From the NCBI GenBank assembly GCA_947449575.1, contig CANFRV010000018.1, positions 19,605 through 83,604 of the forward strand: a stretch of DNA of 64,000 nucleotides. The letters run 5' to 3'. This DNA is from Flavobacteriales bacterium (lineage in GTDB: Bacteria > Bacteroidota > Bacteroidia > Flavobacteriales_D > Crocinitomicaceae). Under the pieces are notes generated by a model. The model did not search any database. It was not told the origin of the DNA and worked only from the letters and a program-made list of their open reading frames with translations. Below are positions 24,069-33,008 of the stretch, one piece after another (the first letter of the stretch is position 1; each line of letters opens with the position of its first letter). A program made the translations under genes and the position numbers.

Positions 24069-25610
24069 ATGGACAAAAATCAAGAATTATTAGATAGACG
24101 CAGCGCTTCTAAGCTTGGAGGCGGAAAAGATCGGATTGCAAAACAACATTCTCAAGGGAAATTAAATGCGAGAGAAAGAATCACTTTGTTACTAGACGAA
24201 GGTTCTTTTAACGAAATCGGAATGTTCGTTGAACATCGTTCTACCTATTTTGGATTAGAAAAAACAATTTTTCCTGGCGATGGAGTTGTCACTGGATATG
24301 GGACAATTCATGGGCGTTTAGTATATGTTTTCTCTCAAGATTTTACTGTTTTAGGTGGTTCATTATCTGAGACACATGCTCAAAAAATATGCGCGGTAAT
24401 GGATTTGGCGATGAAAAATGGCGCACCAATTATCGGTTTAAATGATTCAGGGGGAGCTCGTATCCAAGAAGGAGTTGTTTCTTTGGCGGGGTATGCAGAT
24501 ATTTTTTATAGAAATACAAGAGCTTCAGGGGTGATTCCGCAAATTAGTGTGATTATGGGCCCTTGTGCAGGTGGAGCCGTTTATTCTCCCGCTTTGACAG
24601 ACTTCGTTTTCATGGTAGAAGACACATCTTATATGTTTGTCACAGGTCCAAATGTTGTAAAAACAGTGACGCATGAAGAAGTTTCCTCCGAAGATTTAGG
24701 AGGAGCAAAAACACATGCTGAAAAATCAGGTGTTAATCATTTTACGGCAGGAAACGATGTGGAATGTTTGAAAAAAGTGCGTGATTTAATTACGTATATG
24801 CCACAAAATGTCAATCAATTAGCTCCTGAACTTTCTACTTTTGAATTTAATCCAGCGAAATTAAATAACATTCAATCAATATTGCCAGCGAATTCAAATT
24901 TACCATACGATATTCGCAAAGTTGTTGATTGTGTGATAGATGATAATAGTTTTCGCGAAGTTCAAGAAGATTATGCGAAAAACATTGTAGTTGGTTTTGC
25001 TCGTTTAGCGGGAAAAACATTAGGAATTGTTGCTAATCAGCCTGCATCTATGGCCGGGGTGTTGGATATTGATGCTTCCAGAAAATCTGCTCGCTTTGTT
25101 CGTTTCTGTGATTCATTCAATATTCCATTATTGGTTTTTGAAGATGTGCCCGGTTTCTTGCCTGGAACAGATCAAGAATGGAAAGGAATTATTACCCACG
25201 GAGCAAAATTATTGTATGCTTTTTGTGAAGCAACTGTTCCAAGAATTACGGTAATCACGCGTAAAGCATACGGCGGCGCTTTCGACGTAATGAATTCAAA
25301 AAACATTGGTGCTGATATGAATTTTGCTTGGCCAACAGCGGAAATTGCCGTTATGGGAGCAAAAGGAGCAGCGGAAATTATATTCAAAAAAGAAATTGCA
25401 GAAGCAGCAGACCCAGCAGCTAAATTGTTAGAAAAAGAAGCTGAATATGCAGAAAAATTTGCTAATCCATACAGAGCAGCAGAAAGAGGAATCGTTGATG
25501 ATGTCATTCTTCCAGAAGAAACACGAGAAAAATTGATCGCAGCTTTCAAAATGCTAGAAAACAAAGCGGAAGTTTTACCATTGAAAAAACATGGCAATAT
25601 TCCTTTGTAA
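24069..25610 (+). CDS. Acyl-CoA (propionyl-CoA) carboxylase beta subunit
   Basis: Carboxyltransferase subunit of 513 residues, of the propionyl-CoA carboxylase / methylmalonyl-CoA decarboxylase family. It moves a carboxyl group between carboxybiotin and acyl-CoA. Landmarks: [47 protein letters not shown] (first oxyanion Gly-Gly), [23 protein letters not shown] (second crotonase-like half), and [14 protein letters not shown]. The length is normal. No biotin carboxylase or biotin carrier gene is adjacent, so the partners lie elsewhere. In Bacteroidota this enzyme serves propionate and branched-chain amino-acid metabolism. It has its own promoter and a terminator right after it, so it is a single-gene unit. 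Confidence 0.9.
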   Translation: MDKNQELLDRRSASKLGGGKDRIAKQHSQGKLNARERITLLLDEGSFNEIGMFVEHRSTYFGLEKTIFPGDGVVTGYGTIHGRLVYVFSQDFTVLGGSLSETHAQKICAVMDLAMKNGAPIIGLNDSGGARIQEGVVSLAGYADIFYRNTRASGVIPQISVIMGPCAGGAVYSPALTDFVFMVEDTSYMFVTGPNVVKTVTHEEVSSEDLGGAKTHAEKSGVNHFTAGNDVECLKKVRDLITYMPQNVNQLAPELSTFEFNPAKLNNIQSILPANSNLPYDIRKVVDCVIDDNSFREVQEDYAKNIVVGFARLAGKTLGIVANQPASMAGVLDIDASRKSARFVRFCDSFNIPLLVFEDVPGFLPGTDQEWKGIITHGAKLLYAFCEATVPRITVITRKAYGGAFDVMNSKNIGADMNFAWPTAEIAVMGAKGAAEIIFKKEIAEAADPAAKLLEKEAEYAEKFANPYRAAERGIVDDVILPEETREKLIAAFKMLENKAEVLPLKKHGNIPL

Positions 25611-25635
25611 GGATTGAAAAAATATATCCATTGTG

Positions 25636-25666
25636 AAAGGGTTTTTCGGAAGATGAACCCTTTTTT
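25636..25666 (+). terminator. Terminator after the carboxylase gene
   Basis: Stem AAAGGGTT (25636-25643) with AACCCTTT (25656-25663), then more T. The downstream part, from AACCC through GAAAATAGAAA, recurs at about 30776-30801. Confidence 0.75.
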
Positions 25667-25704
25667 AATTGAAAATAGAAAAAGGTATTCTACTACTCAA
25701 ATGA

Positions 25705-26343
25705 TTAATTTGTTTTAAACCAACCCGTTATACTAAATCGTTCTTTGTTGGTTGTTAATACTTCATGCAAAACCTCACTACTTTTAAAGAAAACACTTTT
25801 TCCGTTTTGCGGTGAAATGTTTTGTAATTTATCGGTATGATGGATACATAATTCTCCACCATCTGATCGTTTCCAGTTTTCATTTAAGTAGAAAATCATG
25901 GTGTATTGTCGACTAGCGTTGTTCTTAAATTGGTCAATGTGCTTTTTATAAAAACTTCCCGTCTCATAATAAGCATAGTGAAATTCATACCCCGTTATTC
26001 CTGTATAACAAGTTGAATTTAAATGAAGAACAAAAAGATCGATCAAATCTAAAAAATTATTTTCAGAAACATTTTCATGTTTACGATCGAGCCAATACAC
26101 CTTATCACCTCGAATTTTTTTATCTTGATTGATCAATAAATCATTTCCAATGCCCGCTAAACGTAATTTATTTTCTAAGAAAAGAAGGTTTAAATTTTCT
26201 TTTAAAGAAGTAGACAAGGCTGTACTTAAAAAGTTTTCTGAAATCCCGACTTTGTCATCAATAAAGCTATTGATGAGCTTGTCAAATATTTTGTTCAAAA
26301 TTAATAGATTATCTATTCGCAGATTGCCAATAAGTAGCGGCAA
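25705..26343 (-). CDS. 2-oxoglutarate/Fe(II) oxygenase (prolyl 4-hydroxylase-like)
   Basis: A 212-residue oxygenase of the prolyl 4-hydroxylase type. The iron ligands are His and Asp in KKHIDQFK and the distal His in SSEVLHEVLT; the 2-oxoglutarate-binding Arg is in RFSITGWF. YTMIFYLNENW and DGGELCIH give the double-stranded beta-helix strands. The N-terminal 100 residues are helical with no known domain. It is a single gene on the minus strand, between the carboxylase and the TonB receptor. The substrate (protein proline or other) is not known; related bacterial enzymes modify ribosomal or elongation-factor proteins. Confidence 0.85.
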   Translation of the reverse strand: MPLLIGNLRIDNLLILNKIFDKLINSFIDDKVGISENFLSTALSTSLKENLNLLFLENKLRLAGIGNDLLINQDKKIRGDKVYWLDRKHENVSENNFLDLIDLFVLHLNSTCYTGITGYEFHYAYYETGSFYKKHIDQFKNNASRQYTMIFYLNENWKRSDGGELCIHHTDKLQNISPQNGKSVFFKSSEVLHEVLTTNKERFSITGWFKTN

Positions 26344-26573
26344 GGTAGGCTTAATTAATTGATAATACTATTTATAGTATAAATCCTTTTTGTTCTCTTT
26401 CTTTCTCAAGAACATTTAATTATGCCGTTTTCAGTACAAGCTATTTTAACGACAATTCAACATTAAATTTAAACTCTTCAGAGTTACTAAATTTTAGGAA
26501 TTGAATTCAAGAATTAAACTTTGATTTGTTATTCATGGAAAATCCAGTTGATTAAACTTTTTAGTATGTTGTT

Positions 26574-28925
26574 ATGAAAAAAATTACCTTTCTGATATTC
26601 TCACTGTTTTCATTGGCAGTAATCGGACAAAATAATGAACAAAACATTCGAGGAACAGTGACCGATAAATTGTCTAAAACTCCTTTAGGTGGCGTGAAAG
26701 TTGAAATAAGTTCGCTTCAAAAAGCAACTTTTACGGATAGTTTAGGGAATTATTCTTTAACTGGAATCTCGCCGGATAGATATGATATTTCAATTTCATT
26801 TATTGAATATAAAGATGTATTAATTCCAAACATGGTTGTGACGACTGGGAAAGAAGTGATTGTCGACATTGAAATGGAGGAGTTAATCACTAACAATCTC
26901 AAAGAAGTTGTTGTTTTTGCGCATGATAAATCGAATTCAATCAATAAGTTAGCTACGGTTAGTGCGCGAACTTTTTCTATGGAAGAAGTAAACAGGTATG
27001 CAGGAGGAAGAAGTGATCCAGCTAGGTTAGCGGCAAATTTTGCCGGTGTAAGCGCTCCTGATGATAGTCGAAACGACATTGTTATTCGAGGGAATTCTCC
27101 TGTCGGTGTTTTATGGAGGATAGATGGTATGAATGTTACCAATCCAAATCATTTTGCATCTGTTGGAACGACAGGAGGTGCCGTGAGTGCTTTAAATACA
27201 AATCTTTTAAAAAATTCAGACTTTTTTACTTCTGCTTTTCCTGCAGAATATGGAAATGCTACTTCTGGTGTGTTTGATTTAGGATTACGAAATGGAAATA
27301 ATAAGAAAAGAGAAACGACTCTGCAACTTGGCGTAATTACCGGCGCTGAAGCAACTACTGAAGGTCCAATTAATAAGGTAAAAGGATCCTCTTATTTGAT
27401 TGGTTATCGTCATGCTTTAGCCAGTGTAGCGCAAGCTGCGGGAATAAATATTGGAACAACAGCAACACCTTCTTACCAAGATTTATCCTATAAATTAAAC
27501 GGGGGAACAACCAAATTTGGTAAATTCTCCACTTTTGGAATTTTAGCAAATAGCACCATCAATATAGGTGGTGGAAATGGGAATACTCTTTATGGAAATG
27601 GAAATAAAGTTGATTTCACGAGTAAAATTGGAATAATGGGTTTAAATCATTTTAAGCAATTGAACAAACGTTCATATTTCAATTCTTCGGTTGGTGTGAA
27701 TTATTCGTACTCAAAACAAGTAGGCTATAAAACGGATAATTTTACCAGCACGTCATTCACAAAAGAAGAAAATACCGTCGAAAAAACAAGTTATAATTTA
27801 AGTACTTCCTACAACACGAAATTAAGTTCTAAATTGTTTTTAAAAATAGGTTTACAAGATGAGGTTATAGGTCTATATTTAAACTATAAAACAAAAGAAA
27901 ATTTATACGATAATTATAAGCAAATATGGGACTATAATAGTTCCACTAACTTAGCTCAAGCATATATTCACCTTAAATATTCTATGTCAACGCGCTTTAA
28001 AATAAATGTTGGGGTTCATTCTCAATATTTCGCTTTAAATAATTCAAAATCGGTAGAACCAAGAGTAGGTTTGACCTATGTGGCGGGCGAAAAGAGTAAC
28101 ATAACTTTTGGATATGGTTTGCATTCTCAAACTCAACCCATCAATGTGTATTTTCTTCGGTCAGAAGATATCTCCGGAAATGCGATGTACAATAATAAAA
28201 ATTTAGATTTTACAAAAAGTCATCATTTTGTGCTAGGTTATTCTTTACAACCACATAAAGATTGGAGAATAAAAGCAGAAACATATTATCAGTACATTTT
28301 TAACGCTCCAGTCACTTCATATTCAAGTAGCTACTCAATGTTGAATACGGGTTCTTCATTCAAGACTGATTTGCAAGATAGTTTGGTAAATGGAGGTACC
28401 GGCACCAACTACGGAATTGAATTAACCATAGAAAAGTTTTTTAGTAACGGGTATTATGGCTTATTTACAACTTCCGTTTACAATTCAAAATACAAAGGAA
28501 GTGACGGAATTGAACGAAATACTGCCTTTAATGGAAAATATGTTTTTAACTTTTTAGCCGGGAAAGAATGGAAAGTTGGAGCGAAAAAAATAAATAAATT
28601 TTCTTTGGATGTGAAATATACAAATGCAGGTGGCAGAGCATATACACCAATTGATCTGGTAACTTCAAATTTGATAGGTCACGAACAAAAATCTACTGAT
28701 GTATACTCTTCGTATTACGCAAATTACTATCGTTTAGATGTAAAAGTTGGATTTATTTTAAATAGTGATAAACGAAAAATAGCACACACTTTTTCATTGG
28801 ATATTCAAAATGTGACTAATCATAAAAATATTTTCTCTTCAGGTTATGATGATAAACTTAAAGATATAAGATATACATATCAATTAGGATTTTTTCCTAA
28901 CTTCATCTACAAATTACAGTTTTAG
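26574..28925 (+). CDS. TonB-dependent outer-membrane receptor
   Basis: Outer-membrane protein of 783 residues. After a signal peptide (ITFLIFSLFSLAVIGQ) comes a carboxypeptidase-regulatory-like beta domain (22-110, GTVTDKLSKTPLGGVKVEI), then a plug (120-230, with NDIVIRGNSPVGVLWRIDGM), then a beta-barrel. The TonB plug motif and alternating barrel strands are visible. It differs from SusC in lacking a SusD partner; the next genes are a LytS/LytT-like pair in the same direction, 5 bases apart, so the receptor is probably linked to that signalling pair. Substrate unknown. Confidence 0.85.
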   Translation: MKKITFLIFSLFSLAVIGQNNEQNIRGTVTDKLSKTPLGGVKVEISSLQKATFTDSLGNYSLTGISPDRYDISISFIEYKDVLIPNMVVTTGKEVIVDIEMEELITNNLKEVVVFAHDKSNSINKLATVSARTFSMEEVNRYAGGRSDPARLAANFAGVSAPDDSRNDIVIRGNSPVGVLWRIDGMNVTNPNHFASVGTTGGAVSALNTNLLKNSDFFTSAFPAEYGNATSGVFDLGLRNGNNKKRETTLQLGVITGAEATTEGPINKVKGSSYLIGYRHALASVAQAAGINIGTTATPSYQDLSYKLNGGTTKFGKFSTFGILANSTINIGGGNGNTLYGNGNKVDFTSKIGIMGLNHFKQLNKRSYFNSSVGVNYSYSKQVGYKTDNFTSTSFTKEENTVEKTSYNLSTSYNTKLSSKLFLKIGLQDEVIGLYLNYKTKENLYDNYKQIWDYNSSTNLAQAYIHLKYSMSTRFKINVGVHSQYFALNNSKSVEPRVGLTYVAGEKSNITFGYGLHSQTQPINVYFLRSEDISGNAMYNNKNLDFTKSHHFVLGYSLQPHKDWRIKAETYYQYIFNAPVTSYSSSYSMLNTGSSFKTDLQDSLVNGGTGTNYGIELTIEKFFSNGYYGLFTTSVYNSKYKGSDGIERNTAFNGKYVFNFLAGKEWKVGAKKINKFSLDVKYTNAGGRAYTPIDLVTSNLIGHEQKSTDVYSSYYANYYRLDVKVGFILNSDKRKIAHTFSLDIQNVTNHKNIFSSGYDDKLKDIRYTYQLGFFPNFIYKLQF

Positions 28926-28930
28926 CTTTT

Positions 28931-29947
28931 ATGCGAAATAATAAAAAGAGATTTATTTATATGCTGGTAATTGGATTACTAATTTCCAGTATATTTTTAG
29001 GTTTTATTATTCGTATGCCGCCGCAAGGTTATTTACCTCCAACAATCTTCATTCTTATTGCAACATTTTTTGTAATTGAAGGGAATTTAAGGATTGACGC
29101 ACTTTTAAATCAGAAAATTAAATGGTTTGAAAATCCTAAAAAAAGAATCTTTTTTCAGTTTAGTTTTGCTTCTTTTTTTACAATTGTATCTGTCATTTTA
29201 ATGATCAGAATAGCTCATTTTTTTATTGATAAAGGTGGAATCAGTCCACACGGAATATTTAATGACCCATTATTGATTCCTGGTATCTTGGTAAGTATTA
29301 TTGTTCTACTTATTGATATTGGAATCCAGTTTTATAGATCTTTGCAAGCTACTTTATTAGAAACTGAAAAACACAAAGCTGAAAGTGCAATGGCACAATT
29401 ACAAAACTTAAAAAATCAAATCAATCCTCATTTCTTATTTAATAATTTAAGCATACTTTCTGCCTTAGTATATAAAGGAGATCGCAAAGCAGTAGAATTC
29501 ATAAATGAATTTTCGCAAGTGTACCGATACGCGCTCGCCAATGACAAAATTGAATTAGTGAGTTTAGAAGAAGAACTTTCATTTTTAAATCATTATATTT
29601 ATCTGTTATCTATTCGTTTTGAAAAAGGAATAAACTTTACTACAACGATTGACACGAATAAAAAAGATTTATTTATCATACCTATGTGTTTACAAATGTT
29701 AGTAGAAAATACTATTCAACACAATGAAATTTCAATCCACAAACCATTATCTGTGGAAATTTATACGTCCAAGAACTCATTAATCATTGAAAATAAAATC
29801 CAATTAAGAAGGCAAAAAGAAGTCAGTTCTCAAATTGGATTAGAAAATATAAAAAAACGCTTTGCTTATTTTACCAATATAGAGATTGAAATAATTAATG
29901 ATGGTAACACTTTTAAAGTTGTTTTACCTTTAATATCAAAAAAATGA
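28931..29947 (+). CDS. LytS-type sensor histidine kinase
   Basis: A 338-residue membrane kinase. Four hydrophobic segments fill residues 8-140, with no large external domain. A short coiled region (LLETEKHKAESAMAQLQNL) leads to the His_kinase domain with the phosphoacceptor His 167 in INPHFLFNN. The C-terminal ATPase shows the N-box LQMLVENTIQHN and the G box IGLENIKKRFAY. It overlaps the response regulator by four bases (ATGA), so the two are coupled. It follows the TonB receptor by 5 bases. Sensing through the membrane part alone is inferred. Confidence 0.9.
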   Translation: MRNNKKRFIYMLVIGLLISSIFLGFIIRMPPQGYLPPTIFILIATFFVIEGNLRIDALLNQKIKWFENPKKRIFFQFSFASFFTIVSVILMIRIAHFFIDKGGISPHGIFNDPLLIPGILVSIIVLLIDIGIQFYRSLQATLLETEKHKAESAMAQLQNLKNQINPHFLFNNLSILSALVYKGDRKAVEFINEFSQVYRYALANDKIELVSLEEELSFLNHYIYLLSIRFEKGINFTTTIDTNKKDLFIIPMCLQMLVENTIQHNEISIHKPLSVEIYTSKNSLIIENKIQLRRQKEVSSQIGLENIKKRFAYFTNIEIEIINDGNTFKVVLPLISKK

Positions 29948-30702
29948 ACGTCGTAATTATTGAAGATGAAAAGGTTTCTGCTGATTATTTAGCATCGCTT
30001 TTACAAGAAATAAGTCCTTCAATAAAAGTGATTTTATTTTTAGATTCAGTTGAGGCTAGTATTGAAGCATTTAAAAATGGATTGGAAGCAGATTTATTAT
30101 TTGTAGATATTCACTTGTCTGATGGGAACAGTTTTGAAATATTTTCTTCCATTCCTACTTCCATTCCTATAATTTTCACAACTGCTTTTGATAATTATGC
30201 AATACAAGCTTTTAAGCAAAACAGTATCGATTATCTTTTAAAGCCGATTCAATACAATGACCTAAAAATGGCAATTGATAAATATAATCGATTGCAAAAC
30301 GCGGGAAATATTGATCAAGTTATCTTAGCTATAGCTAAAAATTATGACCTTCAAAGAAATAGTTTTAAAAGCCGGTTTTTAGTTAAAAAAGGACAAATAA
30401 TCGATTCGATACCAGTGGAGTTGGTTCATCATTTTGAAATAAAAGATGGTTTATCCTTTTTAGTAAACCAAAAATCAAATCGTTTTACATTGGACTATAC
30501 TTTTGATGAATTGGAAACAATCCTTGATCCAAAAATCTTCTTCAGAATTAACCGTAAAACAATTATTCATTTTCAATCCATTCAAAAAATTGCGACCTAT
30601 TTTAATGGACGACTAATAATAACCACTCAATCTATAGAGCCTGAAAACTGCATCGTAAGCAGGGAAAGAGTTTCGGGCTTTAAAAAATGGTTAGATAAAT
30701 AA
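29944..30702 (+). CDS. LytTR-type response regulator
   Basis: A 252-residue DNA-binding regulator. The receiver domain (1-118) has the phosphoacceptor Asp 55 in LFVDIHLSDG, plus IIEDEKVS and the Lys in YLLKPIQYND. The C-terminal LytTR domain (150-250) reads RFLVKKGQIIDSIPVEL, FRINRKTIIHFQSIQKI and the end of the beta fold. It is coupled to the LytS-type kinase. The target is not visible; the TonB receptor upstream is a possible part of the same unit. Confidence 0.9.
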   Translation: MNVVIIEDEKVSADYLASLLQEISPSIKVILFLDSVEASIEAFKNGLEADLLFVDIHLSDGNSFEIFSSIPTSIPIIFTTAFDNYAIQAFKQNSIDYLLKPIQYNDLKMAIDKYNRLQNAGNIDQVILAIAKNYDLQRNSFKSRFLVKKGQIIDSIPVELVHHFEIKDGLSFLVNQKSNRFTLDYTFDELETILDPKIFFRINRKTIIHFQSIQKIATYFNGRLIITTQSIEPENCIVSRERVSGFKKWLDK

Positions 30703-30864
30703 ATTTAGTGCTTTTATTTCGTGGCGAGATGAAATCGTTCTTTAAAAGATAAACGCACTACTTTTTTGGGATATAAACCCTTTTTTACTTGAAAATAGAA
30801 AGTTTTTATGGTTATAACCCTAAAAACTTATAAAAATAAATTCTTTTTCGGGTTGTATACTGCC

Positions 30865-30894
30865 TTGCGATATTCCAATCATTGATTACCTTTA
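30865..30894 (+). promoter_or_regulatory. Promoter of aspS
   Basis: TTG at 30865-30867 and TACCTTTA at 30887-30894 (one base off the TAnnTTTG consensus), spacer 19 bases, 19 bases before the aspS start. Confidence 0.5.
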
Positions 30895-30913
30895 CAGCAC
30901 AATAAACAATAAA

Positions 30914-32665
30914 ATGTATAGATCTCACACTTGTGGCGAATTACGCCCTTCACATATTGGTTCAACAGTAACTTTAGCAGGATGGATGCAACGTTCACGC
31001 GATTTAGGGGGAATGACTTTCATCGATCTTCGTGACCGTTACGGAATTACGCAATTGGCTTTCAATGTGGAAGAGGATGCTGCAATGGCTGATAAGGCGA
31101 ATAAGCTTGGAAGAGAATTTGTTATTCAAGTCACAGGAACTGTTGTGGAACGTTCTAGTAAAAACAAACAAATTCCAACGGGTGAAATCGAAATTATTGT
31201 CACAGAATTAACGATTTTAAATGCTGCGAAATTACCTCCTTTCACCATTGAAGACAATACAGATGGTGGTGATGAAATTCGTGCTCAATATAGATATTTA
31301 GATTTACGCCGATCTCCGGTACAAGAAAAATTACGTTTACGAAACCGAGTTGCCTTGGAAACGCGTAAATATTTGGATGAACAAGATTTTATGGATGTAG
31401 AAACTCCCTACCTCATTAAATCAACTCCAGAAGGAGCGAGAGATTTCGTTGTTCCTTCACGTATGAATGTAGGGCAGTTCTACGCTCTTCCTCAATCTCC
31501 GCAAACATTCAAACAATTATTAATGGTTTCTGGTTTCGACCGTTACTACCAAATTGTAAAATGTTTCAGAGATGAAGATTTACGTGCCGATCGTCAACCG
31601 GAATTTACGCAAATTGACTGCGAAATGGCGTTTGTTGAACAAGAAGATATCTTACAAATGTTTGAAGGGTTGATTAAACATTTATTTAAAACCGTTCGAA
31701 ATGTTGAATTTGAAGGAGCATTTCCTAGAATGACTTATGCGGAAGCGAGCGAAAAGTACGGTTCTGATAAGCCAGACATTCGTTTTGGAATGGAATTCGT
31801 TGATATTACTTCTATCGCTCAAGGAAAAGGGTTCAGCATCTTTGATGAATCGGAAGCGATTATTGCTATCAACGCTGAACAATGTGCTGTCTATACACGC
31901 AAACAATTGGATACACTGACGGATTGGGTCAGACGTCCGCAAATTGGAGCAAAAGGATTAATTTATCTACGTGTAAACGAAGATGGGACTTTCAAAAGCT
32001 CCGTTGATAAATTTTATTCGGAAGAAGAATTAGAAAAATGGGCTGTGGCTGCAAAAGCGAAACCAGGTGATTTAATTTTGGTACTAAGTGGTGAACTAGA
32101 AAAAACACGCAAGCAAATGAATGAATTGCGTTTGCATATGGGAAATGAATTAGGGTTGAGAAATCCAAATCAATTTGCTCCTCTTTGGGTATTGGATTTC
32201 CCTCTCTTGGAATGGGATGAAAATTCTAATCGCTACCATGCTATGCATCACCCTTTTACATCTCCGAAACCGGAAGACATGCACTTAATTCAAACGGATC
32301 CAGGAAAAGTAAGAGCAAACGCTTATGATTTAGCCATGAATGGCGTCGAATTAGGGGGTGGATCTATTCGTATCCATGATAGAGAATTACAATCAAGAAT
32401 GTTTGATTTATTAGGATTCAGTAAAGAAGATGCACAAGCACAATTTGGATTCTTAATGACTGCGTTCGAATACGGTGCGCCACCACATGGAGGATTGGCA
32501 TTCGGATTGGATCGCTTGGTTGCAACGATGGGAGGTTCAGATTCTATCCGTGATTATATCGCTTTCCCAAAAAACAATAATGGTAGAGATGTCATGATTG
32601 ATGCTCCTTCTCCATTGTTCGATGAACAGTTGAAAGAATTAGGTATTAAATTGACGGGAGAGTAA
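30914..32665 (+). CDS. aspS: Aspartyl-tRNA synthetase
   Basis: Class IIb aminoacyl-tRNA synthetase of 583 residues that loads Asp on tRNA-Asp, in the cytosol. The N-terminal OB-fold (1-105) recognises the anticodon: [26 protein letters not shown]. Motif 1 is near [16 protein letters not shown]; motif 2 is [18 protein letters not shown]; the bacterial GAD insertion lies at about 290-410; motif 3 is [16 protein letters not shown]. The length is typical of bacterial AspRS. It is a single gene with its own promoter and terminator. Confidence 0.97.
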   Translation: MYRSHTCGELRPSHIGSTVTLAGWMQRSRDLGGMTFIDLRDRYGITQLAFNVEEDAAMADKANKLGREFVIQVTGTVVERSSKNKQIPTGEIEIIVTELTILNAAKLPPFTIEDNTDGGDEIRAQYRYLDLRRSPVQEKLRLRNRVALETRKYLDEQDFMDVETPYLIKSTPEGARDFVVPSRMNVGQFYALPQSPQTFKQLLMVSGFDRYYQIVKCFRDEDLRADRQPEFTQIDCEMAFVEQEDILQMFEGLIKHLFKTVRNVEFEGAFPRMTYAEASEKYGSDKPDIRFGMEFVDITSIAQGKGFSIFDESEAIIAINAEQCAVYTRKQLDTLTDWVRRPQIGAKGLIYLRVNEDGTFKSSVDKFYSEEELEKWAVAAKAKPGDLILVLSGELEKTRKQMNELRLHMGNELGLRNPNQFAPLWVLDFPLLEWDENSNRYHAMHHPFTSPKPEDMHLIQTDPGKVRANAYDLAMNGVELGGGSIRIHDRELQSRMFDLLGFSKEDAQAQFGFLMTAFEYGAPPHGGLAFGLDRLVATMGGSDSIRDYIAFPKNNNGRDVMIDAPSPLFDEQLKELGIKLTGE

Positions 32666-33008
32666 ACAATCTCTCTTTTTAACCGATTTTACTGATCTAA
32701 CCAAGAATAATTACCCTTCGGTTATTATTTTCTCTCTTTTTTGGCGATTTATTTCGCCATCTACATTCCTATTTTTTAATGGATTGAATTTTAGCTTTAT
32801 TAAACCATAAGGCATGAATTGCTATTGCTAAACGGGTTAAGGTTAATTGAGGCTGTTCTGCTATTAAATATGGCTTTTTATGTCCGTATCTTTAATATAT
32901 CCGAATCCTTTTCACGAGAAAAAGCAGTGCTCCAAATTTCACAATTGGAACCTCTTATTTTAGGAAAAGAATTGGATAAAATGGATACTATTAACACAAT
33001 TCGCTACT
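32666..33008. other. Intergenic region after aspS
   Basis: Holds the aspS terminator (32706-32735) and a second short hairpin (GGCGA 32743-32747 with TCGCC 32754-32758) lacking a T-run. The rest is AT-rich. A 90-codon frame at 32819-33091 overlaps the next gene and is not believed. Confidence 0.55.
32706..32735 (+). terminator. Terminator after aspS
   Basis: Stem AATAATTACC (32706-32715) with GGTTATTATT (32720-32729), one mismatch, closed by a CTTC loop (stem-proximal UUCG), then T-rich sequence. Confidence 0.7.
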
